From Candidatus Segatella violae (GTDB lineage Bacteria; Bacteroidota; Bacteroidia; Bacteroidales; Bacteroidaceae), in contig DJSH01000052.1 of assembly GCA_002440225.1 (NCBI GenBank), positions 5,127-69,126 on the forward strand: a stretch of 64,000 bases of DNA, written 5' to 3'. The notes beneath the pieces are model-generated. The model had not been told where the DNA came from. It was given only the letters and a program-made list of their open reading frames with translations, and did not search any database. The first letter of the stretch is position 1; the number at the start of each line of letters is the position of its first letter. The position numbers were made by a program, and so were the translations under genes. This document shows, piece after piece, positions 1-7,049 of this stretch.

Positions 1-1
1 T

Positions 2-436
2 CCTATCACCAAGGACAACAAGCTGTGGATGGCACTGGGCGGCTATATGAACAACGTGAACTATGGCGGCGACAGCTACCACGACGGCGGCATCTACGGC
101 ATCCTGGGCTACAAGATAAACGACCACTGGGATGCCTACGTATACGGCCAGCTGAGCATCGCCAACAATTACAATTCGCTCTGGGGCAGATACCCCGGCT
201 ATTACGGTGCATGGGGCTACGGCATGTATCCTTGGGGCATGGGCTGCGGCATCATGCCGGGAGGCTACGGCATGTGCGTGCCGGGAGCCAACGTGCTGGG
301 AGCGGGCATCAGATACACCAACACCCGCAAGACCTTCTCGCTAGGCATCAACGTAGAGGGCGTGTGGTACGACAACAAGACGCTCTCCTACTTCAAGCAA
401 TATGACTATCCCGTGCCTCCTGCACCTGGAAAATAA
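2..436 (+). CDS. C-terminal part of a Gly/Tyr-rich outer-membrane-like protein (5' end outside window)
   Basis: The reading frame is open from the window edge, so the N-terminus is missing and about 144 residues remain. The visible part alternates polar and aromatic residues in short strands (for example DAYVYGQLSI and KTFSLGINVEGVWY), as expected for beta strands of an outer-membrane barrel. A central stretch is extremely rich in Gly, Tyr, Met and Trp (GYYGAWGYGMYPWGM), which looks like a long extracellular loop or hairpin. The protein ends in a Pro-rich tail, not the terminal Phe typical of many barrels. The family was not recognised, and the barrel assignment is inference. A strong hairpin terminator follows about 40 bases after the stop. 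Confidence 0.5.
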   Translation, partial: PITKDNKLWMALGGYMNNVNYGGDSYHDGGIYGILGYKINDHWDAYVYGQLSIANNYNSLWGRYPGYYGAWGYGMYPWGMGCGIMPGGYGMCVPGANVLGAGIRYTNTRKTFSLGINVEGVWYDNKTLSYFKQYDYPVPPAPGK

Positions 437-477
437 GCTCTATACCAAACATACAATTTGAAATAAAGATAAAATGG

Positions 478-517
478 AAATGGCAACTCCCGATTTCTCG
501 GGGACTGCCATTTTTTC
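478..517 (+). terminator. Rho-independent terminator after the partial first gene
   Basis: A long inverted repeat (AATGGCA...TGCCATT with a G/C core and a TTTC loop) is followed by six T. The opposite strand also carries a T-rich run, so it may also stop leftward transcription from the wecB-like gene. Confidence 0.8.
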
Positions 518-545
518 ATTTTCGCATGTTTGTTATATTGATTTC

Positions 546-590
546 GTAGTAATAGTTGTTTATATTAAGTAGTAATAGTTGTTTATATTA
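546..590. repeat. Two-copy 22-base tandem repeat
   Basis: The 22-base unit beginning GTAGTAATAG and ending TATATTA occurs at 546-567 and 569-590, identical and one base apart. It lies in the AT-rich gap between two convergent genes, beyond the terminator. Confidence 0.9.
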
Positions 591-630
591 AAATATATCC
601 ATTTAAAATCCAATCTCATCTTTAGAATAA

Positions 631-1743
631 TCATTCCGCCAAGATTTGAACGATGCGCTCAGCCGAGCGACCATCCCATCTATCCGGTATCCCAGCCTTC
701 TTCCATTCTCCGTTCAAGAGTTTCTGCATCGTGGTCTTGAGCAGCTCGGGGTCTTCCGCCACCAATTCGTTGGTGCCCACCTTCACGGTCTCGATATGCT
801 CGGTGTAGCTATTGAGCGTGATGCAAGGCACGCCGTTGAAGGTTGCCTCCTCAGCCACATTGCCCGAATCGGTAATCACACCCTTGGCATGAGCCGTGAG
901 ATAGCCGAAGTCGAGATAGTCGAGCGGCTGAACCACCTGGATACCAGACTGATGATCGGCCTCGTCCTGATAAGCCTTGAAGGCGAGCACGAAGCCCAAG
1001 GCCTTGCCTCGCAGCGGAGCCACCACCTTGATGCCTGCCTGGCGAGCCACGCCGTCGATTGCCGAGATGAGCGTCTTCATCTCCTCGATGTTGTTGACGA
1101 TGGTCTTGCGGTTGAGCGTGAGCACCAGATACTCGCCCTCCTTCAGATGGTTCTCGTCCATCATGGCAGGACGCTTCATGCGGCTCTGCAGGTATCGGAT
1201 GTTGTCGATGAGCACGTTGCCCACCATATATACCTTGGAGAGCTCGGCGCCCTCCTTGTTGGCGATGCTGCTGTTGGAGATGCCCGCCGTGAAGAGGATG
1301 TCTGACAAGCCGTCTATCACGAGGCGGTTGATTTCCTTAGGCATCGTGATGTCGAAACTGCGAGTGCCCGCCGCGATGTGGGCAAGCTTCACGCCCTGCT
1401 TCTTGGTGACGATGGCAACGGCCATGGTAGAAGCCAAGTCGTCTACTACGATCACCACGTCGGTAGGGTTCTGCTTCAGATAATGCTCAAACTGCGACAT
1501 CACCTGTCCGGTGAGCTCGTTCATGTTGGCGCAATCCACGCCCAGGTACACATCGGTGTGCTGGATGTCGAGGTCGTCGAAGATGGTCGACTCCAGCGTA
1601 GGGTCGTCTTCCCTACCCGTATACACCAGTTTGTACTCCAGTGCCTCGCCCGCCTTCTGGGCGTTGCGAATGGCTCTTATCACGGGTGCCACCTTGATGA
1701 AGTTGGGGCGTGCACCTGCAACGATACAGATTTTCTTGTTCAT
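631..1743 (-). CDS. WecB-like UDP-GlcNAc 2-epimerase family protein, catalytic residues degenerate
   Basis: The 370 residues keep the two-Rossmann-domain layout and the N-terminal GARPNF motif of non-hydrolysing UDP-N-acetylglucosamine 2-epimerases, which interconvert UDP-GlcNAc and UDP-ManNAc in the cytoplasm. Key positions are altered. The family HVEAG motif reads HIAAG (Ala124 in place of a catalytic Glu), and the His of the TLHRRE motif is Asn211 (LTLNRKT). The N-terminal TGQH motif reads TGRE, and DSGG near the C-terminus reads DSGN. Glu137 (KEINR) is retained. The fold assignment is secure, but the activity is doubtful; it may be a divergent epimerase or a nucleotide-sugar-binding paralogue. 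It is the last gene of a leftward group, 86 bases after the SPFH gene. Confidence 0.8.
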   Translation of the reverse strand: MNKKICIVAGARPNFIKVAPVIRAIRNAQKAGEALEYKLVYTGREDDPTLESTIFDDLDIQHTDVYLGVDCANMNELTGQVMSQFEHYLKQNPTDVVIVVDDLASTMAVAIVTKKQGVKLAHIAAGTRSFDITMPKEINRLVIDGLSDILFTAGISNSSIANKEGAELSKVYMVGNVLIDNIRYLQSRMKRPAMMDENHLKEGEYLVLTLNRKTIVNNIEEMKTLISAIDGVARQAGIKVVAPLRGKALGFVLAFKAYQDEADHQSGIQVVQPLDYLDFGYLTAHAKGVITDSGNVAEEATFNGVPCITLNSYTEHIETVKVGTNELVAEDPELLKTTMQKLLNGEWKKAGIPDRWDGRSAERIVQILAE

Positions 1744-1829
1744 AATATTGTACGGTTTTATCCCTATATTTTATTCAGTTCTATTCTTATAAAATTCCGC
1801 TTTTATTTAAAAGATTTTCGACTCCACTT

Positions 1830-2780
1830 TTATCCCTTGAAAAGGTCCTTGATTCCACCGATGGCTCCCATCAGGTTGGTAGCCTCGTAAGGCAGGTAAA
1901 CCACCTTGTTGTCCTTGCCCTGAGCCACCTCTTGCATCATGCTGATATACTTCTGCGCCAAGAGATAGTTGGCAGGATTGGTGCTCTGTCCCACCGCCTC
2001 GGTAATCTTCTGGATGGCGATGGCCTCTGCCTCAGCCTTGCGGATGCGAGCCGTAGCCTCACCCTCGGCGTTGAGGATGGCCTGCTGCTTGGCTGCCTCC
2101 GCCTTGTTTACGATGGCAGCCTTCTCACCCTCTGAGAGTAGGCGTTGCTTCTCCTTCTCGCCCTCCGAGGTGAGGATGGTGGCACGCTTGTTGCGCTCTG
2201 CCTGCATCTGTTTCTCCATCGCCTGGAGCACGCTCTCAGGAGGCGTGATGTCTTGCAGCTCCACGCGGTTCACCTTGATGCCCCACTTGTTGGTGGCGTC
2301 GTCGAGCACGGAGCGCAACTTGGTATTGATGGTGTCGCGCGAGGTGAGCGTCTGGTCGAGCTCCATCTCGCCGATGATGTTACGCAGGGTGGTCTGTGTC
2401 AACTTCTCGATGGCGTTGGGCAGGTTGTTGATTTCATACACGCTCTTAAACGGGTCCACTATCTGGAAATAGAGCAGCGCATTGATTTGCATCTGTATAT
2501 TATCCTTGGTGATGACGTTCTGACGGTCGAAATCATAAACCTGTTCCCTCAGGTCGATGCTGTTGGTATAGGTGTATCTGCCGCCTCTCATCGCCACGAT
2601 GTCCTTGGCATGGTCGATGAACGGGATGATGATGTTGATGCCCGGTTTCAGCGTGGCATAATATCTACCCAGACGCTCGATGATTTTGGTCTCGCTCTGC
2701 GGGATGATGACGATGGTCTTCTTGACCACCACGAGTGCAAGTACTACTATAACGATGAGTACGTAAATTCCTATGTTCAT
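1830..2780 (-). CDS. SPFH/band 7 (stomatin-like, QmcA-type) membrane protein
   Basis: The protein has 316 residues. One N-terminal membrane segment (about residues 3-23, IYVLIVIVVLALVVV) is followed by an SPFH domain starting IIPQSETKIIERLGRYY. The C-terminal half is a Glu/Ala/Lys-rich coiled coil (EGEKEKQRLLSEGEKAA). Such proteins form oligomeric membrane rings or microdomains and are linked to membrane-protein quality control. The gene lies just downstream of an NfeD-type gene, the classic bacterial partner, and near an M48 protease. This order supports a membrane-proteostasis unit. The start is at the hydrophobic anchor, and the length is normal for the family. Confidence 0.92.
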   Translation of the reverse strand: MNIGIYVLIVIVVLALVVVKKTIVIIPQSETKIIERLGRYYATLKPGINIIIPFIDHAKDIVAMRGGRYTYTNSIDLREQVYDFDRQNVITKDNIQMQINALLYFQIVDPFKSVYEINNLPNAIEKLTQTTLRNIIGEMELDQTLTSRDTINTKLRSVLDDATNKWGIKVNRVELQDITPPESVLQAMEKQMQAERNKRATILTSEGEKEKQRLLSEGEKAAIVNKAEAAKQQAILNAEGEATARIRKAEAEAIAIQKITEAVGQSTNPANYLLAQKYISMMQEVAQGKDNKVVYLPYEATNLMGAIGGIKDLFKG

Positions 2781-2853
2781 GATGTTTACGGTATTAAGTG
2801 TTTAATGTTGATTTACGATTGTGTCATGGGGGAAAATCAAAGTGGAAGCCTCT

Positions 2854-3306
2854 CTAGAGCCGCTCCACCTTGAGGATGATAGACTCATGCCCGAGCACTC
2901 GCACACGTTCGCCCTGGGCGATGTCGCCGGTAGCTCCGGGAGCCTCTGCCTTCCAGTCGTCGCCGTCGAGTTTCACCCTGCCGTATCCGCCAGCCACGAT
3001 GGTCTGGGAAACCTCCCCCACCTGTCCGGCAAGCGCATCGGCATTGCTCTTTCTGTCGTCAGCCCCCCGGCGAATGGCGGCCACCAGCCGAGGCCGAATC
3101 AGCCAAATGCTAAGGATGGAGCATACAGCCCACACCACGACTTGCAACCAGAAGGCTGCACCAGCCACTGCCACAGGTATGCTCACGAGCGCACCGATGG
3201 CGAAACATGTGACGTAGAAATCGCCCGAAGACAATTCCAAGATGAGGCATACGAACATCACTACTGTCCATATAAGCCATAGATTCTGAGAAATATACTC
3301 CATCAT
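2854..3306 (-). CDS. NfeD-family membrane protein
   Basis: The 150-residue protein has two to three N-terminal hydrophobic segments (NLWLIWTVVMFVCLILEL, VTCFAIGALVSIPVAVAG, LQVVVWAVCSILSIWLI). A soluble C-terminal OB-fold-like domain follows (about residues 90-150) with the pattern GQVGEVSQTI...GRVKLDGDDW...GERVRVLG. This is the short NfeD form, without the ClpP-like protease domain. NfeD proteins partner with SPFH proteins such as the one encoded 73 bases downstream. The gene starts 21 bases after the M48 protease stop, so the three genes are probably co-transcribed. Confidence 0.9.
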   Translation of the reverse strand: MMEYISQNLWLIWTVVMFVCLILELSSGDFYVTCFAIGALVSIPVAVAGAAFWLQVVVWAVCSILSIWLIRPRLVAAIRRGADDRKSNADALAGQVGEVSQTIVAGGYGRVKLDGDDWKAEAPGATGDIAQGERVRVLGHESIILKVERL

Positions 3307-3327
3307 AGTCTTATCGTTTTTATTGGG

Positions 3328-4239
3328 TTATTTCCTGCGAGTAGTCTTCTTGGCAGTAGACTTCTTGGCGGTAGTTTTCTTCTTGGTAGAAGTGGAAGCC
3401 GTAGCAGTCTTGTTGGTGGTAGCCTCCGCCTGAGGATGGTAATACTTCAAGGCAGTAGGCATCGCCTTCTCCAGGGCAGCGATACGCTTGGCATCCGAAG
3501 GGTGGTCGCTGAAGATGTCGCTCTGGTTGCTGCTTGAGCCCTGCTGCATGCGCTTCCAGAACGGAATGGCCTGCTGAGGGTCGTAACCCGCCATGGCTGC
3601 GAAAATGAGTCCCATGTAGTCGGCCTCGGTCTCGTTGTCGCGCGAATACTTGAGGTTGCGGAAGGAGAAATATTGTCCTGCCACGGCACTCGCCACGTTG
3701 CCCACGCCGTTGCCCACGGTCTGGTTGAGCACGGTGCCTAGGATGCTGGTGCCCGTCTGCTGGTTCTGTTGCTTGGTGAGCTGCTCGGCGCTATGCTTTG
3801 CCACTGCATGGGCTATCTCGTGCCCCAGCACAATGGCGAGGGCAGTCTCGTTCTGTGTATAAGGCAGCAATCCCTCATATACCACAATCTTGCCGCCAGG
3901 CATGCAGAAGGCGTTGGCGCTCTTGTCTTGCACGAGGTTGAACTCCCAAGAGTAGTTCTTCACGTCGGCCGCATAGCCATTTTCCTTCAAGTAGGTCTCC
4001 ACGGCATTTGCAAGTCGGCGTCCCACACGTTGCACCATCGCCGTATTGGCGGCGTTGGTCGATTTCTTGGCAGATGCCATGTACTTGGTATACTCTTGGT
4101 TGGAGAGGCTGAGCACTTGCTCATCCGACACGGAGATGCGATGAGTACGACCCGTGAGAGGAACGGTCTGGGTGGTACCGCATGAAGACAGCACGAGGGC
4201 TGTCGCAAATGAAAGAACTAAAAACTTAACCTTTTTCAT
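3328..4239 (-). CDS. M48-family zinc metalloprotease, lipoprotein with Lys/Thr-rich tail
   Basis: The protein has 303 residues. A signal peptide ends in a lipobox (LVLSSC, Cys20), so it is a predicted lipoprotein. The zinc motif HEIAH lies at 140-144, and a downstream ETEAD supplies the third ligand, as in M48 proteases of the BepA/LoiP type that degrade misfolded outer-membrane proteins. The last 30 or so residues are low-complexity Lys/Thr/Ala (KKKTTAKKSTAKKTTRRK), not part of the family core. The gene heads a leftward set with NfeD and SPFH genes. A -7 box on this strand at 4291-4298 fits as its promoter. Confidence 0.92.
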   Translation of the reverse strand: MKKVKFLVLSFATALVLSSCGTTQTVPLTGRTHRISVSDEQVLSLSNQEYTKYMASAKKSTNAANTAMVQRVGRRLANAVETYLKENGYAADVKNYSWEFNLVQDKSANAFCMPGGKIVVYEGLLPYTQNETALAIVLGHEIAHAVAKHSAEQLTKQQNQQTGTSILGTVLNQTVGNGVGNVASAVAGQYFSFRNLKYSRDNETEADYMGLIFAAMAGYDPQQAIPFWKRMQQGSSSNQSDIFSDHPSDAKRIAALEKAMPTALKYYHPQAEATTNKTATASTSTKKKTTAKKSTAKKTTRRK

Positions 4240-4290
4240 CTTACTTATTTTAATTAACTTACTTTTCGCTACTTACAGCCTTAATTACTG

Positions 4291-4298
4291 CAAAATTA
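4291..4298 (-). promoter_or_regulatory. Bacteroidota -7 box for the M48/NfeD/SPFH group
   Basis: The minus strand reads TAATTTTG, matching TAnnTTTG, 52 bases upstream of the M48 start. No convincing -33 box was picked out. Confidence 0.5.
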
Positions 4299-4372
4299 CG
4301 ATTTCTAGCCGAAACCACCAAATAAAATTGAAAGAATTTCTAAAAAATAGCGATGAAATCAAAAAAAATCAG

Positions 4373-4380
4373 TATCTTTG
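4373..4380 (+). promoter_or_regulatory. Bacteroidota -7 box for ftsY
   Basis: TATCTTTG matches TAnnTTTG and lies 25 bases before the ftsY start in the divergent gap with the M48 gene. Confidence 0.7.
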
Positions 4381-4405
4381 CAAAGAAAAATATTAAAACT
4401 CAATT

Positions 4406-5359
4406 ATGGGACTATTCGGATTATTCAGCAACAAGAAGAAAGAAACTCTCGACAAAGGTCTCGAAAAGACCAAGGAGAGCGTGTTTGGTAAACTCGCCCG
4501 CGCCGTGGCTGGCAAGTCTACCGTTGATGACGATGTGCTCGACGACCTGGAGGAGGTGCTCATCACCTCAGACGTGGGCGTGGAGACTACGGTGAAGATT
4601 ATCCACCGAATCGAAGAACGTGTGGCTCGCGACAAGTATGTGTCTACGAGCGAACTCAACCATATCCTGCGCGAAGAAATCGCCAACCACCTCTCGGAGA
4701 ACCACTCCGACGACCTCGCCGACTGGGATCTCCCTTCCGACCACAAGCCTTACGTCATCCTCGTGGTAGGCGTAAACGGCGTGGGCAAGACCACCACCAT
4801 CGGCAAGCTCGCCTACCAATTCAAGAAGGCGGGCAAGAAAGTGTATCTCGGGGCAGCCGACACCTTCCGAGCCGCTGCCGTAGAGCAGATTAGCATCTGG
4901 GGCGAGCGCGTGGGCGTGCCTGTGGTGAAGCAGCAGATGGGAAGCGACCCTGCCAGCGTGGCTTTCGACACCCTGCAGAGCGCCAAGGCCAACGACGCCG
5001 ACGTGGTGCTCATCGACACAGCTGGCCGACTGCACAACAAGGTGAACCTGATGAACGAGCTCAAGAAAATCAAGGAAGTGATGAAGAAGGTGTTGCCTGA
5101 GGCTCCGGACGAGGTGATGCTCGTGCTCGACGGAAGCACGGGACAGAACGCCTTCGAGCAGGCCAAGCAGTTCTCTGCCGTCACCAACATCTCATCGCTC
5201 GCCATCACCAAGCTCGACGGCACAGCCAAGGGTGGCGTGGTCATCGGCATCAGCGACCAGCTCAAGGTGCCTGTGAAATACATCGGACTGGGCGAAGGCA
5301 TAGAAGATCTGCAGCTCTTCAACAAGAAAGAATTCGTAGACTCACTCTTTAAAAATTAG
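4406..5359 (+). CDS. ftsY: Signal recognition particle receptor FtsY
   Basis: FtsY is the membrane-associated GTPase that docks SRP-ribosome complexes at the translocon. The 317 residues begin with MGLFGLFS, then the NG domain; there is no long acidic A domain, as usual in this phylum. G motifs are clear: GVNGVGKTTT (P-loop), DTFRAAAVEQ, DTAGR and TKLDGTAKGG. The C-terminus (GLGEGIEDLQLF) is the family signature. The gene is the first of a rightward series with rimO. Its last codons and stop are part of a 29-base tandem duplication. Confidence 0.97.
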   Translation: MGLFGLFSNKKKETLDKGLEKTKESVFGKLARAVAGKSTVDDDVLDDLEEVLITSDVGVETTVKIIHRIEERVARDKYVSTSELNHILREEIANHLSENHSDDLADWDLPSDHKPYVILVVGVNGVGKTTTIGKLAYQFKKAGKKVYLGAADTFRAAAVEQISIWGERVGVPVVKQQMGSDPASVAFDTLQSAKANDADVVLIDTAGRLHNKVNLMNELKKIKEVMKKVLPEAPDEVMLVLDGSTGQNAFEQAKQFSAVTNISSLAITKLDGTAKGGVVIGISDQLKVPVKYIGLGEGIEDLQLFNKKEFVDSLFKN

Positions 5360-5387
5360 AATTCGTAGACTCACTTTTTAAGAATTA
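5330..5387. repeat. 29-base tandem duplication of the ftsY 3' end
   Basis: The last coding bases and stop region of ftsY (5330-5358) are repeated directly at 5359-5387 with two mismatches. Both copies begin GAATTCGTAGACTCACT. The second copy fills the whole gap up to the rimO start codon. Confidence 0.9.
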
Positions 5388-5388
5388 A

Positions 5389-6690
5389 ATGAAAAAGAAC
5401 CAAATAGACATCATAACCATGGGCTGCTCGAAAAACCTCGTAGACAGCGAGCTGCTCATGAAACAATTCGAGGCCAACGGTTACCACTGTGTTCACGACC
5501 CTAAGCGACCACAGGGCGAGATAGCCGTCATCAATACATGCGGTTTCATCGAGGATGCCAAGCAAGAGAGCATCGACACCATCCTGGAGTTCATACAAGC
5601 CAAGGAGGAAGGCCATCTGCGCAAACTCTACGTGATGGGCTGTCTCTCGCAGCGATACCAAAAGGAACTGGAGGAAGAAATGCCTGAGGTAGACAAGTTT
5701 TACGGCAAGTTCAACTACAAGCAGCTGCTACAGGAGCTGGGCAAGGCCGACGTGGCTTCATGCGACGGCAAGCGACACCTCACCACTCCACACCATTACG
5801 CCTACATCAAGATAGCCGAGGGCTGCGACCGCCACTGCGCCTACTGCGCCATCCCTATCATCACCGGCAAGCACATCTCGCGCCCCAAGGAGGAAATTCT
5901 GCAAGAGGTGCGCGACCTCGTGGCCGACGGCGTGAAGGAATTCCAAATCATCGCACAGGAACTCACCTACTATGGCGTGGACATCGACGGCAAGCACCAT
6001 ATCACCGAGCTCATCAGCGAAATGGCCGACATCCCTGGCGTGAAATGGATTCGCCTGCACTATGCCTACCCTAACCAGTTTCCGATGGACTTGCTCGACG
6101 TGATGCGCGAGAAGCCCAACGTTTGCAAATATCTCGACATCGCCCTGCAGCACATCAGCGACCACATGCTCACACGCATGCATCGCCACGTGACCAAACA
6201 GGAAACCATCGACCTGCTGAAGGCCATCCGAGAGCGCGTGCCGGGCATCCACATCCGCACCACCCTGATGGTGGGATTCCCAGGCGAGACCGACGAAGAT
6301 TTCCACGAGCTGCTCGACTTCGTGCGCGAACAGCGATTTGAGCGCATGGGTGCCTTCGCCTACTCAGAAGAAGAAGGAACCTACAGTGCCACCCACTACG
6401 AAGACGACGTGCCGCAAGAGGTGAAGCAACGCCGACTCGACGAGCTCATGATTCTGCAGCAAGACATCAGTGCCGAGGTGGAGGCCGACAAGGTGGGAAA
6501 GACCATGACCGTAGTCATCGACCGCAAGGAAGGTGAATATTACATTGGTCGCAGCGAATTCTGTTCACCAGAGGTAGACCCGGAGGTGCTCATCCGTGCC
6601 GACGAAAAGCAACTGCGCGTGGGCCACTTCTATCAGGTGAAAATCACCCAGAGCGAGGAATTCGACCTCTACGGCACGGTGGTGAAATAA
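5389..6690 (+). CDS. rimO: Ribosomal protein S12 methylthiotransferase RimO
   Basis: RimO is a radical-SAM enzyme with two iron-sulfur clusters that adds a methylthio group to an aspartate of ribosomal protein S12. The 433 residues show the N-terminal cluster cysteines Cys13 (MGCSKN), Cys51 (NTCGF) and Cys85 (GCLSQRY). The radical-SAM motif CDRHCAYC follows, then a C-terminal TRAM domain (about 370-433). MGCSKN and the overall length fit RimO better than MiaB. The gene starts 29 bases after ftsY, with an imperfect copy of the ftsY end as spacer. Confidence 0.95.
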   Translation: MKKNQIDIITMGCSKNLVDSELLMKQFEANGYHCVHDPKRPQGEIAVINTCGFIEDAKQESIDTILEFIQAKEEGHLRKLYVMGCLSQRYQKELEEEMPEVDKFYGKFNYKQLLQELGKADVASCDGKRHLTTPHHYAYIKIAEGCDRHCAYCAIPIITGKHISRPKEEILQEVRDLVADGVKEFQIIAQELTYYGVDIDGKHHITELISEMADIPGVKWIRLHYAYPNQFPMDLLDVMREKPNVCKYLDIALQHISDHMLTRMHRHVTKQETIDLLKAIRERVPGIHIRTTLMVGFPGETDEDFHELLDFVREQRFERMGAFAYSEEEGTYSATHYEDDVPQEVKQRRLDELMILQQDISAEVEADKVGKTMTVVIDRKEGEYYIGRSEFCSPEVDPEVLIRADEKQLRVGHFYQVKITQSEEFDLYGTVVK

Positions 6691-6740
6691 GCTATGCTCC
6701 ACCCTTTTCGGTAAGAAAGCTATGTTACACCCTTTCGATA
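6689..6740. repeat. 28-base-period tandem repeat at the rimO stop
   Basis: Two imperfect copies, 6689-6713 and 6717-6740, share AAGCTATG then CACCCTTT and CGGTA/CGATA. The first copy overlaps the rimO stop codon. Confidence 0.85.
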
Positions 6741-6761
6741 ATCAATAGGAAAGCATTCTAT

Positions 6762-7049
6762 ATGAACAACAAAGAATATATCGCCGAGCTAGCCCAGCAG
6801 ACAGGCTATTCGCAGGAAGACACCCAGAGATTGGTGCGCAAGGTAATCGACGCCATGATCGCCGAGTTTGAGGATGGAGAGACCGTTTCCATCCCCAACT
6901 TTGGTACGTTCGAGGTGAAGAAGCGCCTGGAGCGTGTCGTGGTGAACCCTACCACCAAGAAGCGCCAATTGGTACCGCCAAAGCTCGTGTTAGGTTTCCG
7001 CCCTGTGGCTTCGGTGAAAGAGAAACTTAAAAATGGAGGCGAAGAGTAA
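6762..7049 (+). CDS. HU-family DNA-binding protein
   Basis: This 95-residue protein has the HU/IHF fold: an N-terminal helical pair (LAQQTGYSQEDTQRLVRKVI), the conserved IPNFGTFEVK turn, and a beta-arm region with NPTTKKR in place of the usual NP.TG. It ends in GFRPVASVKEKL. HU proteins bend and compact DNA as dimers. Its last base overlaps the first base of the next gene (TAATG), which also begins with an HU-like domain, so the two may be made together and could form heterodimers. The heterodimer idea is inference. Confidence 0.92.
   Translation: MNNKEYIAELAQQTGYSQEDTQRLVRKVIDAMIAEFEDGETVSIPNFGTFEVKKRLERVVVNPTTKKRQLVPPKLVLGFRPVASVKEKLKNGGEE

Noticed and set aside
646..1305. Long rightward open frame over the wecB-like gene (219 codons)
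   Set aside because: It is on the reverse of a clearly coding gene, has no family features and low-complexity composition; a shadow frame.
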